A stretch of DNA of 21,806 nt from a virus, in IMG/VR virus record IMGVR_UViG_3300046028_000081, positions 1 through 21,806 of that record, one strand, 5' to 3'. The position numbers and the translations under genes were made by a program. This document shows positions 1 through 6,151 of this stretch, piece by piece (positions within the stretch are counted from its first letter, which is position 1; every line of letters starts with the position of its first letter). The notes beneath the pieces were generated by a model. That model worked only from the letters and a program-made list of their open reading frames with translations, ran no database searches and had not been told where the DNA came from.

Positions 1-1
1 G

Positions 2-130
2 GTCGCCAAGGTCATGCGTGAGTACAAAGCTGGCAAGCTCAAAAGCTCCAGTGGCGACAAGGTAACCAACCAAAAGCAGGCTGTGGCTATTGCCATGTCT
101 GAAGCTGGCATGAAACAGAAGAGCAAATAA
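2..130 (+). CDS. DUF6496-like small phage protein, 3' part only
   Basis: The 5' end lies outside the window. The visible 42 codons read V-A-K-V-M-R-E-Y-K-A-G-K-L, then a polar stretch, then QAVAIAMSEAG near the end. The pairing of a 'KVM.E(F/Y)K.G.L' block with 'KQA(I/V)AIA.SEAG' is the pattern I recognise from the small basic DUF6496-type proteins common in phage structural regions. Their function is not known. The protein is short, lysine-rich and has no membrane segment. Its stop TAA shares one base with the ATG of the next gene (TAATG), so the two are probably translationally coupled. The family call comes from memory of the motif and could be wrong. Confidence 0.6.
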   Translation, partial: VAKVMREYKAGKLKSSSGDKVTNQKQAVAIAMSEAGMKQKSK

Positions 131-723
131 TGGCAACCCTGTTAGTTAATCGTGAGTCACAAAACCAGAAGGCACAGTTTGTTGCGCTGACCCACAAGAA
201 CAACGATGGTGAGCAAGTAATTGCTGGCGCTGATGCGCCTGTGATCATGGTTGACGTTAACCACCAGCGCAACCATGATGGCAGAGCATTCTTTGCGTAC
301 AAGGTTGCACCAGATTCTGCTCCACTGGCAGCCAATGCAAGCATCAACATTGTGTTGGCTTCACCATCTGGCGTATTTCCACATTTGACTGTAGAAGCAA
401 TGTGTCTTGGTGACGCAGAGTTGTACATCTACGAAGGCGCATCTACCACTGGCGGCACAGCATTCACGCCAATCAACCGCAACCGCAACTACGCCGTCAG
501 CAATCCAAGCCAAGTAGCAATGGTGATCAACCCAACAGTTACATCAGTTGGTACAGAGATTGATGCACAGATTCTGCCTGGCGGTTCTGGCAAGAAGTCT
601 GGTGGTGGTACTGCTGGCTCACTGGAATATGTACTGAAGCCATTGACGAACTACTTGTTCCGTTTGACAAACGTGAATGGCACAAGTCATGCCGCATCTA
701 TGACATTGGAATGGTACGAATAA
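130..723 (+). CDS. Conserved phage structural protein, function unknown
   Basis: A 197-aa protein with no membrane segment or signal peptide. It is rich in small, polar and beta-forming residues (GDAELYIYEGAS near residues 97-108, a glycine-rich loop GGSGKKSGGGTAGS near 150-163, and a C-terminal MTLEWYE). This composition suits a beta-sandwich virion or decoration protein. The start ATG overlaps the preceding stop (TAATG), and the gene sits directly upstream of the portal in the head module. It may be a head-decoration or head-completion protein. I cannot assign it to a named family, so the structural role is inferred from composition and position. Confidence 0.55.
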   Translation: MATLLVNRESQNQKAQFVALTHKNNDGEQVIAGADAPVIMVDVNHQRNHDGRAFFAYKVAPDSAPLAANASINIVLASPSGVFPHLTVEAMCLGDAELYIYEGASTTGGTAFTPINRNRNYAVSNPSQVAMVINPTVTSVGTEIDAQILPGGSGKKSGGGTAGSLEYVLKPLTNYLFRLTNVNGTSHAASMTLEWYE

Positions 724-732
724 AGGGAAATC

Positions 733-2337
733 ATGGAATACGATAAAAAAGCACCAGGCGGTATGCGCCTCAGTCCTGAGCAAATCTTGAAGCGCCAGCA
801 AATAGCGCAGACAAAGAAGGACGAATTCCAACAACTCTATCAAGATGCATATGAGTTTGCCTTGCCCCAGCGCCAGCTATACGGTGTGTGGGAAGGCGGC
901 TCTGTTGGCTCCAAGAAGATGCAGCGTGTTTTTGACTCTACTGCTATCAACTCTACCCAGCGTTTTGCCAACCGTTTGCAGTCTGTCGTGTTTCCACCTC
1001 AGCGCAAGTGGGCCAAGCTAGAAGCTGGTAGCCAGATTCCGTTTGAAAAGAAAGCTCAGGCTCAGGCCATCTTTGATCAGTACTCAGATGAGATGTTCAC
1101 CGTCCTCAAGCAGTCAAACTTTGACATTGCCATTGGTGAATTCTTGCTGGACTTGGCTGTGGGTACGGCCTGCATGATGGTTCAGCCTGGTGACGATGTC
1201 AACCCAATCAACTTCATCCCTGTGCCACTGTTCTTGGTGAGCTACGAAGAGGGTGCAAATGGTCAGGTGGACAACGTCTACCGCCGTATGCGTATGAAGG
1301 GCGAGGCTATCCAGCGCCAGTGGCCTGATGCCGAGATCCCAGAAGAGATGGCTAGACGCATTGAGAACAAGCCAACAGATGAGATCGAGCTGTTGGAGGC
1401 CACCATCTATGACGCAAACCGTGGTGACTATTGCTACCATGTGATTGACCGTGTCAGCAAGAACGAGATTGTTTACCGCCGCCGCAAGATGTCGCCATGG
1501 GTAATCAGCCGCTACATGAAGGTGGCTGGTGAGATCTATGGTCGTGGGCCATTGATTACTGCCCTGCCCGACATCAAGACGCTGAACAAGACCAAAGAGT
1601 TGTTGCTCAAGAACGCATCCTTGGCTGTGGCTGGTGTATATACAGCGGCAGACGATGGTGTGTTAAACCCCAACACTGTCAAGATTGTCCCTGGTGCGAT
1701 CATCCCAGTGGCTCGAAATGGTGGGCCACAAGGCGCTGCCCTGCAACCATTGCCCCGATCAGGTGACTTTAACGTCAGCCAGTTGATCATCAATGACATG
1801 GTGCAGAACATCAAGCGCATCTTGCTGGATGAATCCTTGCCGCCAGACAACATGAGCGCCAGATCTGCCACTGAGATCGTGGAACGCATGAAAGAACTGG
1901 CTCAGAACTTGGGTTCAGCCTTTGGTCGTCTGATCAATGAAACCATGATCCCGCTGGTTGCCAAGATCCTAGAGGTCATGGACGAGCGTGGACTGATCGA
2001 CATGCCTTTGCGGGTCAATGGGCTGGAGGTCAAGGTCGTGCCTGTGGCTCCATTGGCTATGGCGCAGAACATGGAAGAGGTCAACGCCATCATGCAGTTC
2101 ATGCAGATCGCCCAAGGACTGGGTACAGATGGTCAGTTGGCTATCAAGAACGATGTGCTGGTGGACTACTTGGCTGACAAGCTGGGTGTGCCAGCGGCTG
2201 TCAGGAACACAGCGGCTGAACGTGCTGTGCTGATGGAAGACATGCAAGCCCAGCAGATGCAACAGGCTATGGCTATGCAACAACAGATGGCAATGCAAGC
2301 CCAAGGCGCACTGCCAGCACCCGAAGGAGCTATGTAA
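733..2337 (+). CDS. Portal protein (head-to-tail connector, T7 gp8-like)
   Basis: A 534-aa protein of the length expected for T7-type connectors. Residues about 67-89 carry FDSTAINSTQRFANRLQSVV followed by FPP, and a conserved block near 262-286 reads VAGEIYGRGPLITALPDIKT. Both are hallmarks of the head-to-tail connector family. The portal is a dodecameric ring at one capsid vertex through which DNA enters and leaves, and onto which the tail is built. The C-terminus (about 505-534) is rich in Met, Gln and Ala, as is common in the disordered portal tail. A ribosome-binding site AGGGAAA lies just before the ATG. The stop overlaps the next start (TAATG). The family call is confident. Confidence 0.95.
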   Translation: MEYDKKAPGGMRLSPEQILKRQQIAQTKKDEFQQLYQDAYEFALPQRQLYGVWEGGSVGSKKMQRVFDSTAINSTQRFANRLQSVVFPPQRKWAKLEAGSQIPFEKKAQAQAIFDQYSDEMFTVLKQSNFDIAIGEFLLDLAVGTACMMVQPGDDVNPINFIPVPLFLVSYEEGANGQVDNVYRRMRMKGEAIQRQWPDAEIPEEMARRIENKPTDEIELLEATIYDANRGDYCYHVIDRVSKNEIVYRRRKMSPWVISRYMKVAGEIYGRGPLITALPDIKTLNKTKELLLKNASLAVAGVYTAADDGVLNPNTVKIVPGAIIPVARNGGPQGAALQPLPRSGDFNVSQLIINDMVQNIKRILLDESLPPDNMSARSATEIVERMKELAQNLGSAFGRLINETMIPLVAKILEVMDERGLIDMPLRVNGLEVKVVPVAPLAMAQNMEEVNAIMQFMQIAQGLGTDGQLAIKNDVLVDYLADKLGVPAAVRNTAAERAVLMEDMQAQQMQQAMAMQQQMAMQAQGALPAPEGAM

Positions 2338-2663
2338 TGGACTACGGCAACCGACCAGATGGAGCGCCAAAGGGTAAAGGGTTCTTTGGCGAACTGAAGC
2401 GACCAGACGGAAATGTCTCAACAGAGATATCCGTTGGTGTTGGCATCAATGGCAAAGAGATGGAAATTCCTTTGATTGTTCCATCTTTGAACAAAAAAGA
2501 ACTGGACTACTTGCTCAAGACCGATGTGGAGTCAAAGAGCTTTTTCCAGAACATGCCACCGTCAATCATGGACAAGGCATATGAACATGCCACAACAAGG
2601 TTAAAGATTGGCAAGTCTCCGTTTGCTGACGAGTCTGAGGTTGCCGAACCTCCCGCCAAATGA
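2337..2663 (+). CDS. Small conserved phage protein with RPDG-GFFG-LKRPDG module
   Basis: A 108-aa soluble protein. The N-terminal half reads NRPDG..KGKGFFGELKRPDG then VSTEISVGVGINGKEMEIP and LIVPSLNKKELDYLL. The C-terminal half has IMDKAYEHATTRLKIGKSPF. I recognise this two-part pattern ('RPDG-xx-KG-x-GF-x-G-x-L-RPDG ... PTL/PSL ... A.HA..R...GKSPFA') as a short module found alone or inside larger internal proteins of short-tailed phages. No enzymatic motif is visible. It lies between the portal and a Bbp19-like gene, with TAATG and ATGA overlaps on either side, so it is co-translated with head genes. A virion-associated role is an inference. Confidence 0.6.
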   Translation: MDYGNRPDGAPKGKGFFGELKRPDGNVSTEISVGVGINGKEMEIPLIVPSLNKKELDYLLKTDVESKSFFQNMPPSIMDKAYEHATTRLKIGKSPFADESEVAEPPAK

Positions 2664-2923
2664 GCTGGGAAGAACTAGAGGCCATAGGCCAGCCTACCGA
2701 TGTCAGGGAAGTCGAACAAAAGAGGGAAGACCTTGCCAGACTTACCCTGCGTGTCTTTGGCACTGAAGACGGCTTAAAGCTGCTCCAGTGGCTCAAGGAT
2801 ATGTATGTGAATGTGCCTGTCGCCGTGCCAGGTACTGACTCTTCACACGCCTATTTTGCCGAAGGGCAGAGGACGGTGGTGAGGGAAATTGAAGCACGAA
2901 TTAACCTAGCGAGGAAAATTTGA
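2660..2923 (+). CDS. Bbp19-like phage protein
   Basis: An 87-aa protein. The segment LARLTLRVFGTEDGLKLLQW followed after about 20 residues by YFAEGQRTVVREIEARI matches the pattern of the small Bbp19-like family ('F.t..GR.vL..L ... f.eGqR.vvl.i'), named from a Bordetella phage BPP-1 gene and often found beside portal and scaffold genes of podoviruses. Its molecular role is not established. The ATG overlaps the preceding TGA (ATGA). Its own stop overlaps the TTG start of the scaffold gene, which keeps the head genes in one coupled string. Confidence 0.7.
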   Translation: MSWEELEAIGQPTDVREVEQKREDLARLTLRVFGTEDGLKLLQWLKDMYVNVPVAVPGTDSSHAYFAEGQRTVVREIEARINLARKI

Positions 2924-3714
2924 CCACTGAAGCAACAACTGACCAACCCGCATCCAGCGGCCTATTGGACAATGTGCAAGTGACTGATGAAAGCACTCCA
3001 TCAAACCCACAAGCCGTAGAGATTAACCACCGATCTGACACCACTGCGGCAACCAGTACAGCCCCTACAGGCGGTGATGAACCCCTAGAGCGGCCTGACT
3101 TCTGGCCTGAGAACTTCTGGAAGAAAGACTCCAACGAGCCTGATCTGGAAGGCATTGCCAAAAGCTGGTCAGACTTGCGTAAGCAAATCAGCCAAGGCAA
3201 GCACAAAGCGCCAGCAGATGGAAAGTACGATACCAAAGCCTTTGGCGACAATGCTGAAGACAACCCCATGGCTAGTACCCTGACCAACTGGGCAAAGGAA
3301 AACGGCCTATCCCAAGCGGCATTTGACGATCTGGTGGGCAACCTACAGACTCAGGCTCAAGAGATCATGGGCGGTGACATGGTAGACCCAGCACAGGAAC
3401 TTAAAGCTCTTGGCCCCAATGGGAAAGCCATGGTGGACGGCATGGTGAACTGGGCTAGAGGCTTGGTTAACAAGGGAGTCTGGTCACCAGATGACTTTGA
3501 AGAGTTCAAGATCATGGGTGGTACAGCTAGGGGTATCCGTGCCTTAATGAAGGTTCGGGAGTCTTACGAAGGTCGAATCCCAATTGATTCAGCCCCCCTG
3601 CCTGGTTCGGCTTCTAAGGATGAGTTGTACCAAATGGTGCAAGATCCTAAGTACAAGACTGATCCTGCCTACCGCCAGAAGGTCGAAAAGATGTTCCAAG
3701 CAACATTCCGATAA
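2920..3714 (+). CDS. Capsid scaffolding / assembly protein
   Basis: A 264-aa acidic protein directly upstream of the capsid gene, as in T7 (gp9 before gp10). The first ~60 residues are Thr/Ser/Ala/Pro-rich and look disordered. Then comes RPDFWPENFW followed by a helical, charged region (DLEGIAKSWSDLRKQISQGK), typical of scaffolds in this group. The end is basic and helical (YRQKVEKMFQATFR), fitting the capsid-binding helix-turn-helix of phage scaffolds. The start is TTG at 2920: the frame has no ATG until about residue 117, the GAGGAAAA at 2911-2918 gives a ribosome site, and TTG overlaps the previous stop (TTGA). The protein is expected to fill the procapsid and leave before or during DNA packaging. 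Confidence 0.85.
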   Translation: MTTEATTDQPASSGLLDNVQVTDESTPSNPQAVEINHRSDTTAATSTAPTGGDEPLERPDFWPENFWKKDSNEPDLEGIAKSWSDLRKQISQGKHKAPADGKYDTKAFGDNAEDNPMASTLTNWAKENGLSQAAFDDLVGNLQTQAQEIMGGDMVDPAQELKALGPNGKAMVDGMVNWARGLVNKGVWSPDDFEEFKIMGGTARGIRALMKVRESYEGRIPIDSAPLPGSASKDELYQMVQDPKYKTDPAYRQKVEKMFQATFR

Positions 3715-3741
3715 GATCTCCAAGGCAAGCAGTTGCCCTTT

Positions 3742-3768
3742 GCCCCTACTTGCGTGGGGGCTTTTTTT
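3742..3768 (+). terminator. Rho-independent terminator after the scaffold gene
   Basis: GCCCCTAC (3742-3749) pairs with GTGGGGGC (3754-3761) through eight base pairs, including one G-T pair, around a TTGC loop. Seven T residues follow at 3762-3768. It lies 28 bases after the scaffold stop and should end transcripts of the head gene string. Confidence 0.88.
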
Positions 3769-3778
3769 CGCCTATACT
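3750..3778 (+). promoter_or_regulatory. Weak candidate promoter inside/after the terminator
   Basis: TTGCGT (3750-3755) and TATACT (3773-3778) are separated by 17 bases. The -10 matches 5 of 6 consensus positions and the -35 only 3 of 6. A start near 3785 would begin a transcript just before the pseudoknot element. The motif GCCTATAC recurs after the second T-run at 3883-3890, so the match may be part of a repeated context rather than a promoter. Confidence 0.25.
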
Positions 3779-3784
3779 CCAAAC

Positions 3785-3879
3785 CGTTGTCGTAGTGGTC
3801 AACAGTATTTAAAGCCATTTACTCATGCCTCGCCCCTGTTTTGGGGAACCACTACGGGGCAGCAGTAAGTGGCTTTTTT
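3785..3879 (+). ncRNA. Pseudoknot-capable RNA element ending in a T-run
   Basis: Two long stems cross each other. CGTAGTGGT (3791-3799) pairs perfectly with ACCACTACG (3848-3856). AAAGCCATTTAC (3811-3822) pairs with GTAAGTGGCTTT (3865-3876) with one G-T pair. The second stem runs into six T residues (3874-3879), as in an intrinsic terminator. Inside, CCCC (3833-3836) can pair with GGGG (3843-3846), or GCCCC (3832-3836) with GGGGC (3856-3860), giving alternative folds. The element lies between two transcription units with no coding frame. It could be a small stable RNA, a switchable terminator or simply a second terminator. The pairings are seen in the sequence; the function is inferred. Confidence 0.45.
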
Positions 3880-3891
3880 ATTGCCTATACG

Positions 3892-4045
3892 TCATCCGTA
3901 CTCCAGACGATACCAGTGGGTCTGCATGGACTGCTTGGAAGAAAACACAGGGCTTGGATACACCCCCAAGATAACCCTACTAGCCTGTCAGCGAGGGACT
4001 AGGGTAGATATTGGTACATGGGTGGGACAAGCCAATATCGGATGA
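3892..4045 (+). ncRNA. Candidate multibranched structured RNA domain 1
   Basis: A non-coding stretch closed by TCATCCG (3892-3898) with CGGATGA (4039-4045). Inside are four local hairpins in series: CAGAC (3904-3908) with GTCTG (3920-3924); CTTGG (3953-3957) with CCAAG (3966-3970); ACCCTA (3974-3979) with TAGGGT (4000-4005); and ATATTGG (4008-4014) with CCAATAT (4032-4038). Several perfect nested stems inside one closing stem, in a region lacking any open frame, suggest a folded RNA. I do not recognise the class. The same DNA could instead be a packaging or recombination site. Confidence 0.35.
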
Positions 4046-4048
4046 ATC

Positions 4049-4136
4049 GCTGCCTCAAGGGTACTCTGGCTAGAGCATTAATCTATGCTCCCTGCGGGAG
4101 AGGGATGGAGTCAATGGCTACCACCCTTGGGGAAGC
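4049..4136 (+). ncRNA. Candidate structured RNA domain 2 with 13-bp closing stem
   Basis: GCTGCCTCAAGGGT (4049-4062) pairs with ACCCTTGGGGAAGC (4123-4136): 13 pairs, one of them G-T, with a single G/A mismatch, enclosing 60 bases. Inside are GAGCAT (4073-4078) with ATGCTC (4085-4090), and the overlapping alternative CTCCC (4088-4092) with GGGAG (4096-4100). These last two share bases and cannot both form, which hints at two conformations. It follows domain 1 directly and ends 16 bases before the -35 box of the capsid promoter. Function unknown. Confidence 0.4.
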
Positions 4137-4152
4137 TATGCCTAAATAAATG

Positions 4153-4183
4153 TTGACACACTGGAAAAAGTGATATATATAAT
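4153..4183 (+). promoter_or_regulatory. Strong sigma70-type promoter for the capsid operon
   Basis: TTGACA (4153-4158) and TATAAT (4178-4183) both match consensus perfectly, but the spacer is 19 bases. Overlapping alternatives are TATATA at 4176-4181 (17-base spacer) and TATATA at 4174-4179 preceded by TGA at 4171-4173 (extended -10). The spacer holds a dyad, CACT (4159-4162) and AGTG (4169-4172). An 8-bp inverted repeat, TATGCCTA (4137-4144) and TAGGCATA (4191-4198), brackets the whole promoter and could be an operator pair. It sits downstream of two terminator-like hairpins, as expected for an independent high-level capsid transcript. Confidence 0.75.
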
Positions 4184-4189
4184 GTAAGC

Positions 4190-4325
4190 ATAGGCATATC
4201 TGGCAACAGACCCTTAACCGCAGTGGATGCTGTAGATTGGCTGGCTTAACCAGCAAGCATTCGGCCCTGACTCTCAGGCTTACCGTGGCGAGAACCCTGA
4301 TCAATTAACTAAACGAGGTATCCAA
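4190..4325 (+). promoter_or_regulatory. Structured 5' leader of the capsid mRNA with ribosome site
   Basis: From the likely start near 4187-4190 the leader holds a small hairpin TCTG-GCAA-CAGA (4199-4210) with a GNRA-type tetraloop. Next comes a larger hairpin closed by ATGCT (4227-4231) with AGCAT (4256-4260) and containing GCTGG (4240-4244) with CCAGC (4250-4254). A third hairpin is CCTGA (4266-4270) with TCAGG (4274-4278). The last ~40 bases look unstructured and carry GAGG (4315-4318), seven bases before the capsid ATG. A stabilising leader on the most abundant late mRNA is plausible but unproven. Confidence 0.4.
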
Positions 4326-5168
4326 ATGAGCGTTTCTCTTTCCAACGCCTTTGTTACTCTGTTCGATGCGGAAGTCAAGCAAGCCTACCAAGGTAAGGCA
4401 ATGCTGGTTCCAGCGGTTCGCCAGCGTCGAGGAGTCGAAGGTTCTACTGTCAAGTTCCCTAAAGTGGGTCGTGGTGTTGCCACTGCTCGTGTTCCCCAAA
4501 CTGATGTCACACCTCTGAACGTAGCATTCAGCACCGTCACTTGTACGTTGGCTGATTTCAATGCTGCTGAGTACAGCGACATCTTCTCTCAAGCTAAAGT
4601 CAACTTTGACGAGCGCCAAGAATTGGTGCAAGTTGTTGCTGGCGCTATGGGTCGCCGTCAAGACCAGATGATTCTGGACGCATTGGGCGCTTCCAGCACC
4701 AGCTTGACTGTTGCTAACAGCATTGGTGGCTCAACCACCAACATGAACGTAGCCAAGCTGCGTGAAGCCAAGCGTCTGTTGGACAAAGGTAATGTGCCAC
4801 CTGATGGTCGCAATATCATCATCCACGCAAATGGCTTGTCCAACTTGCTGTCTGAAACCAGCGTTACCAGCTCCGACTTCAACAGTGTGAAAGCATTGGT
4901 GCAAGGCGACATCAACACATTCTTGGGATTCACATTCCATGTGTTGGGTGACCGCTCTGAAGGTGGCTTGGCAATTGACGGTTCTTTGGATCGTACTTGC
5001 TTTGCATTCCACAAGGATGCAGTTGGCTACGCCGAAGGTCTTGCCATGCGTACTGAGATCAACTACATCGCTGAGAAGACTTCTTGGTTGGTGAATGAGG
5101 TTTTCAGTGCTGGCGCTATCGCCATTGACGATGAAGGTATCGTCAAGATCACCTGCCGTGAAACTTAA
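4326..5168 (+). CDS. Major capsid protein
   Basis: A 280-aa protein directly after scaffold and before the tail tubular genes, the usual place of the major capsid protein in short-tailed phages. It has the layout of HK97-fold coat proteins: an N-terminal arm (FDAEVKQAYQGKAMLVPAV), a beta-rich segment (VEGSTVKFPKVGRGVATARV), a helical spine (FDERQELVQVVAGAMGRRQD then QMILDAL), a central domain with NIIIHANGLSNLL and FLGFTFHVLGD, and a C-terminal beta segment ending IAIDDEGIVKITC. It is shorter than T7 gp10. It has its own promoter, leader and downstream terminator, fitting strong separate expression. No frameshift site for a longer form is visible at its end. Confidence 0.9.
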   Translation: MSVSLSNAFVTLFDAEVKQAYQGKAMLVPAVRQRRGVEGSTVKFPKVGRGVATARVPQTDVTPLNVAFSTVTCTLADFNAAEYSDIFSQAKVNFDERQELVQVVAGAMGRRQDQMILDALGASSTSLTVANSIGGSTTNMNVAKLREAKRLLDKGNVPPDGRNIIIHANGLSNLLSETSVTSSDFNSVKALVQGDINTFLGFTFHVLGDRSEGGLAIDGSLDRTCFAFHKDAVGYAEGLAMRTEINYIAEKTSWLVNEVFSAGAIAIDDEGIVKITCRET

Positions 5169-5182
5169 TCTAGGAGAACAAC

Positions 5183-5464
5183 ATGGCATTTTCAGCTACA
5201 GGCTTTAACACAATCGGCGGTCAATCCAAGGCTGGCAACGCTCCTGCAATCTATACCTACTCTAGTGCTGACGCTCAAAGCGTTATCCGTGCTTCTGGGT
5301 ATTTCAATGCAGTGGCTTCCATCCTCAAGGTTGGCGACTTGATCTTCTGCTACTCGGCAACTGGTGGCACTCCTGTAATGTCTACCGCTTATGTGAATTC
5401 AAACACAGGTACTGTGGTTGACATCACTGACGGTGTGACCGTTACTGCAACTGATACTGATTAA
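5183..5464 (+). CDS. Small capsid-associated protein (putative head decoration/fibre)
   Basis: A 93-aa protein with a good ribosome site (AGGAGA, 5172-5177) and no membrane segment. It starts MAFSATGFNTIGGQSKAG, then YTYSSADAQSVIRASGYFNA, ILKVGDLIFCYS, and ends with VVDITDGVTVTATDTD. I recognise this pattern from small proteins that directly follow the capsid gene in short-tailed phages and are usually annotated as hypothetical, head-fibre or decoration proteins. It shares the capsid promoter and terminator, so it is made in the same burst as the coat protein. This supports a role on the capsid surface, which remains an inference. Confidence 0.65.
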   Translation: MAFSATGFNTIGGQSKAGNAPAIYTYSSADAQSVIRASGYFNAVASILKVGDLIFCYSATGGTPVMSTAYVNSNTGTVVDITDGVTVTATDTD

Positions 5465-5470
5465 TCAGTA
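5455..5470. repeat. 16-bp perfect palindrome across a stop codon
   Basis: TACTGATTAATCAGTA reads the same on both strands and contains the TAA stop of the small capsid-associated gene. As RNA it can form a 6-bp hairpin with a TTAA loop just before the main terminator. It may be a protein-binding site or a chance event. Confidence 0.5.
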
Positions 5471-5482
5471 GTCAACTGAGTA

Positions 5483-5520
5483 GGCCATCTTCTGGGGATT
5501 CTCGGAGGATGGCCTTTTTT
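5483..5520 (+). terminator. Strong rho-independent terminator closing the capsid operon
   Basis: GGCCATCTTCTG (5483-5494) pairs with CGGAGGATGGCC (5503-5514) over 12 base pairs, with two G-T pairs, around an 8-base loop. Six T residues follow at 5515-5520. It lies between the small capsid-associated gene and the tail tubular A gene. No clear promoter is visible just after it, so tail genes probably depend on read-through. Confidence 0.92.
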
Positions 5521-5536
5521 ACATTGAGAGGTTCAA

Positions 5537-6151
5537 ATGGCAGCAGGCGACACAGGAATTTCAATTTGCTCAGATGCATTGATCATGCTGGGAGCCAAGG
5601 CTATTACGTCTTTCAATGATGGTACTGACGAGTCCAGCACTTGTGACCGTCTGTATAGCGACATCCGAGATTCCACGCTGGCTACCTATCCATGGACATT
5701 CAGCACCAAAAAGATTCAACTAGCGCAGTTGCTGACAAACCCAACTTCCGTGTGGAAGTACCAGTACCAACTGCCTGGTGACAAGATCTCCAACCCTCGT
5801 GCTGTGTACAACTCAGCCACCCCTAGCAGTCCAGTGCAAAAGGACTGGGAGATCCAAGGCGATGTCTTGTTAACCAACTTGACCAGCGTCTACATTGACT
5901 ATCAGTACAGCGTTGGCGAGTTTGCCATGCCGCAGTACTTTGTCCAATTGCTCAAGTACATGATGTCTTGGCACTTGGCAATGCCCATTACCGAACAAAC
6001 AGACAAAGCCCAGTACTGGCAACGTGTTGCCGTTGGTGATATTTCAGAGAATGGTCGTGGCGGGTACTTCCGCACAGCCATGCAGATTGACGGACAGAAC
6101 AACCCAGTGCGGGTGATCGAAGATTATTCTCTTATTGCTGTGAGGAACTGA
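5537..6151 (+). CDS. Tail tubular protein A (T7 gp11-like)
   Basis: A 204-aa protein with the T7 gp11 family pattern: ISICSDALIMLGAKAITSFN near the N-terminus, CDRLYSDIRDSTLATYPWTF around residues 36-55, and RAVYNS and KDWEIQGDVLLTN in the middle. These proteins form the gatekeeper ring joining portal to tail nozzle. AGAGG at 5527-5531 serves as ribosome site. The stop overlaps the start of tail tubular B (TGATG), matching the A-B pairing in T7-like phages. Confidence 0.92.
   Translation: MAAGDTGISICSDALIMLGAKAITSFNDGTDESSTCDRLYSDIRDSTLATYPWTFSTKKIQLAQLLTNPTSVWKYQYQLPGDKISNPRAVYNSATPSSPVQKDWEIQGDVLLTNLTSVYIDYQYSVGEFAMPQYFVQLLKYMMSWHLAMPITEQTDKAQYWQRVAVGDISENGRGGYFRTAMQIDGQNNPVRVIEDYSLIAVRN

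Noticed and set aside
3971-4014. GGGACTAGGGTAGAT and AAGATAACC resembled conserved elements of group I introns.
   Set aside because: The order of the elements is wrong, and no gene is interrupted here: scaffold and capsid are both complete.
4184-4283. A possible tRNA or tRNA-like fold in the capsid leader (GTAAGC at 4184 pairing with GCTTAC at 4278, with three inner hairpins).
   Set aside because: No anticodon arm, T-loop (GGTTCGAATCC type) or CCA-proximal stem fits, and the outer 5' arm would lie at or before the likely transcription start.
5140-5200. A programmed frameshift at the end of the capsid gene, as in T7 gp10A/10B.
   Set aside because: No slippery run is present near the stop and the downstream small gene has its own good ribosome site.
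5418-5446. TTGACA at 5418 as a -35 box for tail genes.
   Set aside because: The matching -10 position (GTTACT) is poor and the strong terminator at 5483-5520 lies directly downstream.
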